Origin: Nakamurella alba
GTDB taxonomy: Bacteria > Actinomycetota > Actinomycetes > Mycobacteriales > Nakamurellaceae
Direction: 5' to 3'
Length of the DNA stretch: 64,000 nt
Assembly: GCF_009707545.1 (NCBI RefSeq)
Contig: NZ_WLYK01000005.1
Span: forward strand, 620,001-684,000
Notes under the pieces: generated by a model
Databases searched by the model: none
Told to the model about the DNA's origin: nothing
Seen by the model: only the letters and a program-made list of their open reading frames with translations
Shown here: in pieces, positions 48,056 through 56,552 of the stretch
How positions within the stretch are numbered: position 1 is the stretch's first letter
Layout of the letters: each line of letters starts with the position of its first letter
Made by a program: the position numbers and the translations under genes

Positions 48056-48600
48056 CCAGCAGCACCACAACCTCAGGCTCGCCCGGCAGCGGCACCGACG
48101 CCGCGACCACCCAGGTCTACAAGATCTACATCAAGGCCTCCGCGGAGGCGATCTGGACCGCCCTCACCGATCGCAACTGGACCGCACGATGGGGTTTCGG
48201 CGGCTACGTCGACATGGACCTCCGGCCGGGCGGACATTACGAGGTGCGGGCCTCCAAGGAGTTCCGGGCGGGTGCGCTCGCCCGTGGCAACGACCTGCCG
48301 GAGATCATCATCGAGGGCGAGGTGCTCGAGGTGGATGCGCCGCATCGGCTGGTGCACTCGTTCCACATGCTGATGGATCCCGGGACGGCCGGCGAGGCAT
48401 TCACCACCGTCACCTATGAGATCGTCGAACGACCGGGCGGGATGTGCTCGCTGACGATGGTCCACGAACTGGCCGGCGCACCGCAGCTGGCCCTGATCGT
48501 CGGTGGGGCGTACGAGGAGTACGGCGCCGGTGGTGGTCACGCCTGGACGTTGAGCGATCTGAAGTCGTTGCTGGAGACCGGTTCTCGCATGTCCGACTGA
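48052..48600 (+). CDS. AHSA1-type SRPBCC protein
   Basis: A 182-aa protein with a Ser/Thr-rich 20-residue tail followed by a START-like domain: VYKIYIKASAEAIWTALTD, W.ARWGFGGYVDMDLRPGG (residues RWGFGGYVDMDLRPGGHY), IIEGEVLEVDAPHRLVHSF and WTLSDLKSLLETG. It is translationally coupled to the ArsR gene (ATGA). This pair type is widespread in actinobacteria; the SRPBCC partner may bind the small molecule that the operon responds to, which is inference. Confidence 0.85.
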   Translation: MTSSTTTSGSPGSGTDAATTQVYKIYIKASAEAIWTALTDRNWTARWGFGGYVDMDLRPGGHYEVRASKEFRAGALARGNDLPEIIIEGEVLEVDAPHRLVHSFHMLMDPGTAGEAFTTVTYEIVERPGGMCSLTMVHELAGAPQLALIVGGAYEEYGAGGGHAWTLSDLKSLLETGSRMSD

Positions 48601-48715
48601 ATCCGTCGCCGCCTCCGCTCCGACGAGGACCGACCGTGTTCCACGTGGAACACGGCCGGTCAGGGGTCGATCTCGTCGATCGGGGTTTGGGGCTCCGCGA
48701 CCCGGCACCCGCCGA

Positions 48716-48853
48716 CCGCCGCCTCGCCGAGCCGCGCCGTTCCGCCGCGATTTCCGCGGCCGGACGGCACCGATCACTCGGGCCGCACGACCGGTCCCGT
48801 CACGTCGCTCCCGGGGGTTCAGGCGCGAAGGGTGAGCGACCCGACCGACCCGG
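48716..48853 (-). repeat. Repeat family R3, single inverted copy
   Basis: The core at 48746-48775 is the reverse complement of the R3 core TGATCGGTGCCGTCCGGCCGC and GGAAATCGCG. The flanks also match R3 units (GTCACGTC, GAGCCGCGCCG, GACCGGTCCC). It lies in a 370-bp gap between two convergent genes. The rest of the gap shows nothing recognisable. Confidence 0.82.
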
Positions 48854-48970
48854 GTCCCGGGACGACCCGCACCCGTCGGGGCCGGTGAGAGGAGACGAGG
48901 GAGAAGGGCGGCGGCACCGAGGTCCGGTGCGGCGAAGGACGGAGGTGGAACGGGCCGGCCGGCGCAGCTG

Positions 48971-49429
48971 TCAGGCAGCGACCTTGGACTGGAAGTCGAG
49001 CAGGATCGCGCCGTCGAGGCGGTAGGTCCAGCTGACCGTGCAGCCCATGCCGTCGGCGGTGCCGAAGCCGTCGAGGGTGCGGGTGCGGGCCATCCGGTCC
49101 AGCACCGAGGACGGGAAGCCGAGCTGGTCCAGGAACGACTGCAGGGCCGTCGGGTAGAGCTGGATGTCGACCTCGCGCAGCTGGATCTCGACGGTGTCGG
49201 AGTCGCCGGAGATGATCTGCCGCTCGGTGAAGTACTCGTAGGCAGCGGCCTGCAGCCCGTACATCGACGGCAGGTCGTCGACCAGCCGCAGCTCCGGGGC
49301 ACGCTGCGCGGGCAGCATGGTGCGGGCGTCGTCGACGGCGTTCAGATCGCGTACACCCCGGGAGTAGCCGGCAACGGCGCCGATCAGCAGGCAGGGGAGT
49401 GCGATCACGATGGCCAGGAGCAGCGTCAT
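48971..49429 (-). CDS. Hypothetical membrane-anchored protein
   Basis: A 152-aa protein with an N-terminal membrane segment (TLLLAIVIALPCLLIGAVAG, about residues 2-21), then an extracellular or cytoplasmic domain of about 125 residues (MLPAQRAPELRLVDDLPSMY, YEYFTERQIISGDSDTVEI, LQSFLDQLGFPSSVLDRM). GAAGGA precedes the ATG at 49429. No family was recognised. Confidence 0.65.
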   Translation of the reverse strand: MTLLLAIVIALPCLLIGAVAGYSRGVRDLNAVDDARTMLPAQRAPELRLVDDLPSMYGLQAAAYEYFTERQIISGDSDTVEIQLREVDIQLYPTALQSFLDQLGFPSSVLDRMARTRTLDGFGTADGMGCTVSWTYRLDGAILLDFQSKVAA

Positions 49430-49708
49430 CCGTGGTCGTCCTTCTCGTCCGGCGGACTGCCCCCCGATCGGCAATCGCGCATCACTTCGTGTTCGGTATC
49501 CAGGTTATGAGCCTGCGACCTGCGGGAACAGGGGTGACGCTCTTCCACGCGGCAAGTGCCCCCCGGTGGGTGAGCGGGGTCTGCGAGTGATCACCGAGGG
49601 TGTCCGCGTGCCCCACCGACGTGCCTGCTCTGCGCTGACGAGGGACACCCGTGCCTACCGGAGGGACCTACGCACGGTCACCGGATCCCCCGGCTCGATC
49701 ACGCCGCG

Positions 49709-50632
49709 CTACATCGGTAGCAGTAGCGAGATCAGGATCAGCACCGGGACGGCCGCGACGGTGGTGATCAGGCCGGCGTCCCGGGCCTGCACGGCGCCCC
49801 GCTCGTAGTGGGCGGCGAAGTTGTAGATGTTCTGCGCGGTCGGCAGGGCGGCGGTGACGGTGACGGCGCGGACGGTCACCGGGTCGAGCTTGAACACCAG
49901 TGCGGCCAGGGCCCAGGCCAGCACCGGCATGACCAGGGACTTCAGCACGGAGGCCACGATCGTCGGCACCCGCTCGGGTCCCGGTCGCAGCGGACGCCCG
50001 CCGTGCAGGCTCATGCCGAAGGCCATCAGCACCAGCGGGATGGCTGCGCCGCCGAGGATGTCCAGCGGTGCCGTGACGACCTCCGGCAGGGTGATGCCGG
50101 TGGCGGCGACCACCACACCGAGCAGCGAGGCGATGATCAGCGGGTTCCGGATCGGCTGGGTCAGCAGCTGGCGGCGCGACACCCGGCCGGACGTGGAGAT
50201 GTCCAGCGTCCCGAGGATCACCGGGGAGAGCAGCAGCAGCTGCAGCAGCAGCGTCGGGGCCACCCATTGCGGGTCGCCGAGCACGTAGACCGCCACCGGC
50301 AGGCCGATGTTGTTGGAGTTCACGTACGACGACGCCGAGGCGCCGATCACCGTCTCCGGGAGCTTCTGCTGGAACCAGATCCGTGAGGCGACGACGTACA
50401 GGACGGCCGCGAGCACGGCGCTGAGCAGGTTGACCAGCAGGAACGAGGAGAACAGCAACCGGATGTCGGCGCGGCCGAGCACCATGAACAGCAGCGCCGG
50501 GACGGCGATGTAGAACGCCACCCGGTTGAGGGCCGGCCCGACCTGAGGGCCCAGCAGCCCGGTCCGCCGGGTCACGTACCCGACGCCGATGACCACCGCG
50601 ATGATCGCGAAACCGGTGATCACACCGGACAC
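49709..50632 (-). CDS. AEC-family (auxin efflux carrier-like) transporter
   Basis: A 307-aa protein with about 10 membrane segments in two repeated halves: GYVTRRTGLLGPQVGPALNRVAFYIAVPALLF, SSYVNSNNIGLPVAVYVLG and a second half with PLDILGGAAIPLVLMAFGMSL and ALPTAQNIYNFA. The N-N-x-G-x-P and P-T-A-x-N motifs are those of the bile acid/auxin carrier fold. Bacterial members export or import small acids such as malate; the substrate here is unknown. It starts with GTG and is divergent from the M20 gene with 113 bp between. Confidence 0.85.
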   Translation of the reverse strand: MSGVITGFAIIAVVIGVGYVTRRTGLLGPQVGPALNRVAFYIAVPALLFMVLGRADIRLLFSSFLLVNLLSAVLAAVLYVVASRIWFQQKLPETVIGASASSYVNSNNIGLPVAVYVLGDPQWVAPTLLLQLLLLSPVILGTLDISTSGRVSRRQLLTQPIRNPLIIASLLGVVVAATGITLPEVVTAPLDILGGAAIPLVLMAFGMSLHGGRPLRPGPERVPTIVASVLKSLVMPVLAWALAALVFKLDPVTVRAVTVTAALPTAQNIYNFAAHYERGAVQARDAGLITTVAAVPVLILISLLLPM

Positions 50633-50745
50633 CGCACCACTTCCTGACCGCTGCCCGCCGGTTGCCCGGACCCTGTTGCCCCGGAAGAGTGTGCGCCCGC
50701 TCGTGGCGGTCGCAGCCGCACAACGGGCCCTCGTAGCCTTTCCGG

Positions 50746-52029
50746 ATGCAGATCACAGCGGCCGAGGCCAGGGTGCTGGCGGCCATCGACGAGCAGTGGA
50801 TCGTGGATGCGCTGGTCGCCGAGGTGCGAGTGCCCAGCGTGACCGGTACTGCGGCGGAGTCCGAGCTGCAGCACCGGCAGGCCGCCGAGCTGGCCGCTCT
50901 GGGGATGGACGTGGACCTGTGGTCGATCGACGTGGAGCAGACCCGCCGGCACCCGGACTTCCCCGGTGACGAGACCGACCGCACCGAGGCCTACGGGGTG
51001 GTGGCCACCACCGGCCAGGGTGAGCCTGCGCTGGTGCTGCAGCACCACGTCGACGTGGTGCCGATCGGTGATCCGGGGAAGTGGGAGCACGCGCCGTTCG
51101 ACGCCCGGATCGGGGGGACCACGGGGGGCGACGTGCTGCACGGTCGCGGGGCCTGCGACATGAAGGCCGGAGCGGTCGCGAACATGGCTGCGGTGCGGGC
51201 GCTGCTGACCTCCGGGGTGCGGCTCGAGCGACCGCTGGCCGTGCACTCGGTGATCAGTGAGGAGGACGGCGGGCTCGGTGCCTTCGCCACCCTGATCCGC
51301 GGACACCGGGGTGCCGCCGCGGTGATCAGCGAGCCGACCTCCGGCCGGCTGGTCACCGCGAACGCCGGCGCACTGACCTTCGAACTGCGGTGTCCGGGGC
51401 GCGCCGCGCACGGCAGCACCCGACTGGAGGGAGTCAACGCCTTCGACGCGTTCCTGCCGGTGCACCGGGCGCTCGCGCAGTTGGAGGCGGCCAGGAACAC
51501 TGCGCCCGACCCGCGGTTCGCCGACAACCCGCTGCCCTACCCGATCTCGATCGGGCGGGTGCGGACCGGTGACTGGGCCAGCAGTGTGCCCGACCTGCTG
51601 ATCGCGGAGGGCCGCTACGGGGTCCGGATCGGCGAGGACCCGGCGGACGCGCGACGCGAGTTCGAGCAGGCGATCGCCGCGGTGTGCGCCGCCGACCCCT
51701 GGCTGGCCGATCACCCGGTCGTGATCAGCTGGCCGGGTGGGCAGTTCGCCAGCGGTGCGATCGACGACGACCACGAGTTCGTCCGGGCCGTCGCCGATGC
51801 CGCGGCGGACGTCTCCGGCGGCGTCCGCCCGCCCACCGCCGCCGCGCCCTACGGCAGCGACCTCCGCCTCTACACCGGCCTCGGCGGCATCCCCACCCTG
51901 CACTGGGGCCCGGGTGACGCCCGCTTCGCCCACGCCCCACGCGAGCAGGTGCAGCTGGACGAGGTCTTCATGGTCGCAAGAGGTCTCGCCCTACTGGCGG
52001 TGCGAAGTTGTTCTCACCCCACGAGCTGA
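50746..52029 (+). CDS. M20-family peptidase/deacylase (ArgE/DapE-like)
   Basis: A 427-aa metallohydrolase. Metal and catalytic motifs are LQHHVDVVP (H-x-D), GRGACDMKAG (bridging Asp), ISEEDGG (Glu-Glu), ISEPTS and a C-terminal His in LHWGPGD. The dimerisation domain inserted between has GRAAHGSTRLEGVNA. Enzymes of this class remove N-acyl groups or cleave dipeptides; the substrate is not clear. TAGCCT lies 6 nt before the ATG, so it is probably leaderless. Repeat DNA begins at its stop codon. Confidence 0.85.
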   Translation: MQITAAEARVLAAIDEQWIVDALVAEVRVPSVTGTAAESELQHRQAAELAALGMDVDLWSIDVEQTRRHPDFPGDETDRTEAYGVVATTGQGEPALVLQHHVDVVPIGDPGKWEHAPFDARIGGTTGGDVLHGRGACDMKAGAVANMAAVRALLTSGVRLERPLAVHSVISEEDGGLGAFATLIRGHRGAAAVISEPTSGRLVTANAGALTFELRCPGRAAHGSTRLEGVNAFDAFLPVHRALAQLEAARNTAPDPRFADNPLPYPISIGRVRTGDWASSVPDLLIAEGRYGVRIGEDPADARREFEQAIAAVCAADPWLADHPVVISWPGGQFASGAIDDDHEFVRAVADAAADVSGGVRPPTAAAPYGSDLRLYTGLGGIPTLHWGPGDARFAHAPREQVQLDEVFMVARGLALLAVRSCSHPTS

Positions 52030-52335
52030 AGCTTGCCATGTCCGGTCGCTCGTCGGGATCGTGCGGTCGAGCATCGCAGCACGGCGCGAGGTACGAGCAG
52101 AGTGCGAGAAGCGCAGAACCGCGGGATCCCTTCAAAGACGAACGACCCGCGGCCGCCAGGCCGCCATGTTCAGAGTGCAAGAAGCGCAGAACCGCGGGAT
52201 CCCTTCAAAGACGAACGACCCGCGGCCGCCAGGCCGCCATGTTCAGAGTGCGGGAAGCGCAGGACGCGGGATCCCTGACAGGACGAGCGACCCGCGAGCG
52301 CCAGCTCGCCATGTCCAGCCAGGCCGCCATGTCCC
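52030..52335 (-). repeat. Repeat family R1, inverted array (locus 3)
   Basis: The gap holds R1 sequence in reverse orientation. The tail GGTCGCTCGTCGGGATCGTG comes first, then units containing GAAGCGCAGAACCGCGGGAT and GGCCGCCAGGCCGCCATGTT, with a 73-bp spacing between the two most similar copies (52161 and 52234), and a last diverged copy. It begins within about 10 bp of the M20 stop codon and ends just before the stop of the fusion gene at 52343. Confidence 0.88.
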
Positions 52336-52342
52336 GTTCAGA

Positions 52343-53293
52343 TCACCCCTTGTTCGCGAACTCCTCGGCGGTCGCGCCGCCGGGGAAGCGGCGGACGAAG
52401 TCGACGACGCCGACCCAGGTCGGGCGGAGTGCGATGCGCGCCATGACGAGTCCGGGCTTGTCGATGTCCGCTCGCACGGCCTCGGCCGCCTCGTCGCCGG
52501 AGTACCGGCGGTGCGCGGCGATGTAGTCGGGCTCGACGCCGTCGGTGGTCGTGACGACCGCGTCGCCCCGCAGCTGCAACATCTCCGGCGGCTGACCGGC
52601 GGTGTCGATGGTGATCGCGATCGCCCGGCTGCGGCGGATCCCCTCGATCTTCGCGGCGCCACCGAAGGTGCTGAAGACGACCTCGCCGTCGCGGAAGAGG
52701 AACAGCACCGGGAACAGTCGCGGGGTGCCGTCGGGTGCCACGTAGGCGACCCGGGCCAACTCCGTCGAGTGCAGCAGGCGCTGCGCGACATCGGTGTCCA
52801 GCAAACCGGTGTCACCCTGCGGCAGGGTCATCGGGTCGAGCAGCCCGGCCAGCCGGTCGAAGGTCTGGTCCCAGCCCTGCCGTGCGGTGTCCTCGCCGGA
52901 CAGCGGTCCGGGGGCCAGCAGCACGAAGGTCATTTCGGTGCCGTCTGCGGACGGCGCGAAGGTCACGGTCACCCGGGAGGAGGTGGGTGCCTCGTCGGCG
53001 CCGGACGGGTCCTGCCAGTCGAAGACGATCCGTGCCGGCGGCTCGAGAACCAGGTACCGGCCCGCGGTGGGGAAGCGGGTGCCGTCCGGACCGACGAGAG
53101 CGCCGGACCAGCCGCCGCCCACCCGCACGTCGATCTGCGCGGTCTCCGGATCGAGCTCGTAGCCGCGCGGTCCCATCCAGCGGGCGAGCTGGTCCGGTTC
53201 GGTCCAGGCCGCGTACACCCCGGCGGGCGGGACCGGGAAGTGCCGGACCAGGGTGATGGTGCGGTCGGCGGTGTCGGGTTCGAGCAGGGTCAT
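52343..53293 (-). CDS. Fusion protein: AHSA1/SRPBCC domain plus pyridoxamine-5'-phosphate-oxidase-like domain
   Basis: A 316-aa protein. Residues 8-155 are an AHSA1-type SRPBCC domain (VRHFPVPPAGVYAAWTEPDQLARWMGPRGYEL ... WDQTFDRLAGLL). Residues about 163-316 are a split-barrel PPOX/F420-type domain (LLHSTELARVAYVAPDGTPRLFPVLFLFRDGEVVFST, RAIAITIDT, LQLRGDAVV, RIALRPTWVGVVDF). PPOX-class proteins bind FMN or F420. The ATG overlaps the stop of the ArsR gene by 4 bp. The pairing of the two domains in one chain is uncommon as far as I know; the reaction is unknown. Confidence 0.8.
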   Translation of the reverse strand: MTLLEPDTADRTITLVRHFPVPPAGVYAAWTEPDQLARWMGPRGYELDPETAQIDVRVGGGWSGALVGPDGTRFPTAGRYLVLEPPARIVFDWQDPSGADEAPTSSRVTVTFAPSADGTEMTFVLLAPGPLSGEDTARQGWDQTFDRLAGLLDPMTLPQGDTGLLDTDVAQRLLHSTELARVAYVAPDGTPRLFPVLFLFRDGEVVFSTFGGAAKIEGIRRSRAIAITIDTAGQPPEMLQLRGDAVVTTTDGVEPDYIAAHRRYSGDEAAEAVRADIDKPGLVMARIALRPTWVGVVDFVRRFPGGATAEEFANKG

Positions 53294-53670
53294 GACGATG
53301 GTCCTTCCTGCTGGTGCGATGTGGTTCTCGGTGTGGGTTCTCCGGAGGCGTCCGGGCCGGCCTGGCCGAAGTGCTCGCCGAGCCGGTCGAAGCTCTCCGA
53401 CCAGTGCCGGCGGTACTGCTCGAGCCAGTCGTCGGCGGCGAGCAGCGGAGCGGCCTCCAATCGGCACGGGCGCCACTGGGCGGACCGTCCCCGGCTGATC
53501 AGCCCGGCGTGCTCCAGCACCTTCAGATGTTTGGAGACGGCGGGCAGGCTCATCCGGAACGGTGCCGCCAACTCGGTCACGGTCGCCTCGCCCGACGCGA
53601 GCCGGGCGAGGATCGCCCGCCGGGTGGGGTCGGCGAGTGCGGCGAAGGTGACGCTGAGTCGGTCGGACAC
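53290..53670 (-). CDS. ArsR-family regulator (paired with the SRPBCC-PPOX fusion)
   Basis: A 126-aa protein with FAALADPTRRAILARLASGEATVTELAAPFRMSLPAVSKHLKVLEHAGLI, the classic ArsR helix-turn-helix, then a 40-residue polar tail. No metal-site motif is present. The GTG at 53670 is preceded by AAAGAGG. A perfect 26-bp palindrome lies 19 bp upstream and is its likely operator. The following fusion gene is coupled by a 4-bp overlap. Confidence 0.87.
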   Translation of the reverse strand: MSDRLSVTFAALADPTRRAILARLASGEATVTELAAPFRMSLPAVSKHLKVLEHAGLISRGRSAQWRPCRLEAAPLLAADDWLEQYRRHWSESFDRLGEHFGQAGPDASGEPTPRTTSHQQEGPSS

Positions 53671-53688
53671 GATCCTCTTTCATATTGA

Positions 53689-53714
53689 ACCGTTCGGTTA
53701 ATTAACCGAACGGT
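53689..53714. promoter_or_regulatory. Perfect 26-bp palindrome, probable ArsR operator
   Basis: The half-site ACCGTTCGGTTAA is followed by its exact reverse complement TTAACCGAACGGT. It lies 19 bp upstream of the ArsR start, in a short AT-rich island (TTCATATTGAACCG... on the plus strand) that also must hold the promoter. Confidence 0.78.
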
Positions 53715-54052
53715 GAAATGCTAGCGATGGTGGGCGACCGTCGCAAGGGTGCGGTGGCGATCTTCACCGTCGGCGTCGCGATCCCTGCCCGAGGCGCGGC
53801 GATCGCCGTCGACTGCTCTTCGATCCCCACTCGCTGCTCGTCGATCCCATCTGTCGCTGCGCGCCCCGTCATCAGATGCCGTTGATCTCCGTGGAGATCG
53901 CGGCGTGGTCGGCGTCCCGGGTGATGCCGGGCTCGGCGGGAGACGGGCGTGCTGATGTACTACCGGTGGTGCTCGCCGGGTAACGGTGCGCAGTGATGAA
54001 CCGCTGGACGTGGCGAGCGTGGGTCCCCACCCACCGGAAGTGAGGCGCAGGC
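53715..54052. other. Intergenic between ArsR operator and zwf
   Basis: About 340 bp without a gene. It contains short GATC-rich direct repeats (GCGATC, CGATCCC, TCGATCCC near 53760-53860) and must hold the zwf promoter. A TAACGG near 53981 is a weak -10 candidate. No terminator or RNA gene was found. Confidence 0.4.
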
Positions 54053-55507
54053 ATGAGCACCCCCGAGGTCACCCCCGTCGGACCCGGCCCCGGCACCGAC
54101 GAGCCGGACCAGGAACCGACGATCTTCGTGCTCTTCGGGGCGACCGGCGATCTCGCGCACCGGATGGTGCTGCCGGCCTACTACGAGCTCTACCGGCGCG
54201 GCCTGATGCCGGCGCACTGGGTGCTGATCGGCAACGGTCGCGGGGACGTGTCGCACGAGGACTTCCAGGGCGACGTGCGCGGAGCGGTCGAGGGCACCGG
54301 GGTGCAGCTCGACGAGCAGGAGTGGTCGGCCTTCGCCGGCCGGTTGCGTTTCGCGGGAGGCGGTTTCGACGACACCGACCCGGGCAGCCTGCTCGACGTC
54401 ATCGACACCGTCCGCCACCAGGTCGGCGACAATGCCCGCTACATCCACTATCTCGCGGTGCCGCCGGTGGCATTCGGTCCGCTGACCGACGGGCTCAAGG
54501 CGCACGACCTGCTCACCCGGGCCAGGGTCGTCTACGAGAAGCCCTACGGCACATCACCGCAGAGCTTCCAGGAGCTCGACGACCGGGTGCACGCCGCGAT
54601 GGACGAGAGCCAGGTCTACCGGATCGATCATTTCCTCGGCAAGGAGGCGACGCAGGACCTGCACGTGCTGCGGTTCGCCAACACCCTGGTGGCGTCCATC
54701 TGGAACAACCGGCACGTGGCGCAGGTGCAGATCGACGTCCCGGAGACCCTCGACGTCGCCGACCGCGCCGCCTTCTACGACGCGACCGGGGCGTTCCGCG
54801 ACATGGTGGCCACGCACCTGTTCCAGGTCGCGGCCGAGATCGCCATGGAGCCACCGGTCTCGTTCTCCGCGGCGGACCTGCAGGATGCGCGTGAGTCGGT
54901 CATCGCGGCATTCCGGCCGCTCCGGTCCGAGGACGTGGTGTTCGGTCAGGTCGAGGGCTACCTGGACCTGCCGGAGGTGCGGGAGGGGTCGACCACCGAG
55001 ACCTATGCCGCCGCCCGGCTGTGGGTCGACACCGACCGCTGGCGCGACGTCCCGTTCGTGCTGCGCAGCGGCAAGCAGCTGGCGAAGTCGGAGCAACGGG
55101 TCACGTTGATCCTCAAGGAGCCGGACGGGCCGCTGGACGGGGTCCCGCTGCACGCCGGCGAGCTGAGCTTCTCCCTCGCCGGCGACGGGGAGATCGAGCT
55201 GTCGCTCGTGCTGAAGAAGCCCGGGCCCGGGCTGGACACCGTCCGCCAGACCATGCGGCTGTCGCTGGACGACGTGCCCGACTCGGACCCGCTGCCGCCC
55301 TATGTCGCACTGCTGCACGACGTGACCTTGGGCGACCGCAGCCTCTTCACCACCGGTGCCGGGCTCGAGCAGGCGTGGCGGGCCGCGGCGCCGATCATCG
55401 ATGCCCCGCCGACGCCGATCCGCTACGCCGTCGGCAGCGACGGTCCGGCCGAAGGTGATGCGCTCACCGACGGGATCGGTTGGGTGGCAGCGCAGTTCGA
55501 CAGCTGA
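54053..55507 (+). CDS. zwf: Glucose-6-phosphate 1-dehydrogenase
   Basis: A 484-aa enzyme. The NADP motif FGATGDLAHR is near residues 28-37, EKPYG near 163, the active-site signature RIDHFLGKE near residues 190-205, and the C-terminal substrate-binding block VLRSGKQL near 340. It oxidises glucose 6-phosphate to 6-phosphogluconolactone with NADP+, the entry to the oxidative pentose phosphate pathway. It stands alone, without tal, opcA or pgl, so it may be a second copy besides a canonical pentose-phosphate cluster. Confidence 0.92.
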   Translation: MSTPEVTPVGPGPGTDEPDQEPTIFVLFGATGDLAHRMVLPAYYELYRRGLMPAHWVLIGNGRGDVSHEDFQGDVRGAVEGTGVQLDEQEWSAFAGRLRFAGGGFDDTDPGSLLDVIDTVRHQVGDNARYIHYLAVPPVAFGPLTDGLKAHDLLTRARVVYEKPYGTSPQSFQELDDRVHAAMDESQVYRIDHFLGKEATQDLHVLRFANTLVASIWNNRHVAQVQIDVPETLDVADRAAFYDATGAFRDMVATHLFQVAAEIAMEPPVSFSAADLQDARESVIAAFRPLRSEDVVFGQVEGYLDLPEVREGSTTETYAAARLWVDTDRWRDVPFVLRSGKQLAKSEQRVTLILKEPDGPLDGVPLHAGELSFSLAGDGEIELSLVLKKPGPGLDTVRQTMRLSLDDVPDSDPLPPYVALLHDVTLGDRSLFTTGAGLEQAWRAAAPIIDAPPTPIRYAVGSDGPAEGDALTDGIGWVAAQFDS

Positions 55508-55679
55508 GCTGCCCCCGGGCCGGGTGGTCCGGCGCCAGGCAACCTGCGGCCGGGCCGTTGCATGCCGGCGATGCAGGCGGTGAGCCCGCACCGGGCGGGC
55601 GGTGCCTGTCGGATCGTCGACGGGGATCCGACGTCCGGTGCACTGCTGGTCGGCGCCGCCGAGGCCTATCCTCGGCAGG

Positions 55680-56543
55680 ATGGACCGGCGGCGCATCGGG
55701 GTGACCGTGGTGGCACTCGTGCTGCTCGCCGCGCTGGTGGTCCCCGGGGTGCTCGGCCGTCGGGTGCAGGGCACGGCGACTCTCGCACCGCCCGCGCCGC
55801 GGCCGGCCGCCGGTCAGTGCCTGCTCGACCTGTCGCCGAGCGGCCGGCAGCCGTACCCGTCGGCGCGGGTGGGACCGTGCGACGGCGGCCAGATCGGCGA
55901 GATCGTCGGTGTGCACGACATCTCGGTCGACCCGCTGCCGTGCTGGGCCGATCTCACCGGCTATCTCGGACTGCCGGCCAGCGTGTACCGGGTCGACGGG
56001 TGGGTGGTGCGGCTGGCCGCCGGGACCGTGGTGTTCGGGCCGGATCCCGGCCAGCGCGCCGCGGGGCAGCGCTGGGTCGGCTGCGCGGTCCGCCCGCCGG
56101 CGTCGACGTCGCAGACGCTGCGCTACTCCGGGTCGGTGCGGAACGCCTTCGCCGGCGGGCGGCCGCCGTCGCCGTTCGCACTCTGCGCCGCCTCGGCCGA
56201 GGACCTGCTGGAGTCGGGCACCATCAGCTGCGCCGTCCCGCACGGGTTGGAGACGCTCGGCAACCGGTCGACCGCCGACGAGGCCGTCACCCAGGCGGTG
56301 CTGGACGCGGACTGCCTGGCACTGGCCCGGATCCTCACCGTCGCAGACGACCCGACCCGTGGCGGGCAGCTCGAGATCAGAGCGCTGGCCTACGGTTTCG
56401 GCGGCGCCGATCGCCCGGAGCAGGGTCTGACGCACAGCCGCAACTCGCTGGCCACCTGCGTGGTGACCCCGGCCGATCCGGGACGGCGGCTCGGCGGCAC
56501 GGTGCTGGGCCTCGGGGGCTCGGCCGTGCCCTGGGTGGAATGA
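55680..56543 (+). CDS. Membrane-anchored septum-formation-domain protein (second copy)
   Basis: A 287-aa relative of the protein at 7231-8148. It has an N-terminal anchor (RRIGVTVVALVLLAALVVPGVLG) and a cysteine-rich exterior (GQCLLDL, VGPCDGGQIGEIVGVH, PCWADL, WVGCAV, FALCAAS, ISCAVPH, ADCLAL, ATCVV). Gene layout and terminal GTVLGLGGSAVP match GTLVGLGDAPLP in the other copy. TATCCT is placed 7 nt before the ATG, so it is leaderless like its paralogue. Confidence 0.75.
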   Translation: MDRRRIGVTVVALVLLAALVVPGVLGRRVQGTATLAPPAPRPAAGQCLLDLSPSGRQPYPSARVGPCDGGQIGEIVGVHDISVDPLPCWADLTGYLGLPASVYRVDGWVVRLAAGTVVFGPDPGQRAAGQRWVGCAVRPPASTSQTLRYSGSVRNAFAGGRPPSPFALCAASAEDLLESGTISCAVPHGLETLGNRSTADEAVTQAVLDADCLALARILTVADDPTRGGQLEIRALAYGFGGADRPEQGLTHSRNSLATCVVTPADPGRRLGGTVLGLGGSAVPWVE

Positions 56544-56552
56544 GCGGCGGAC

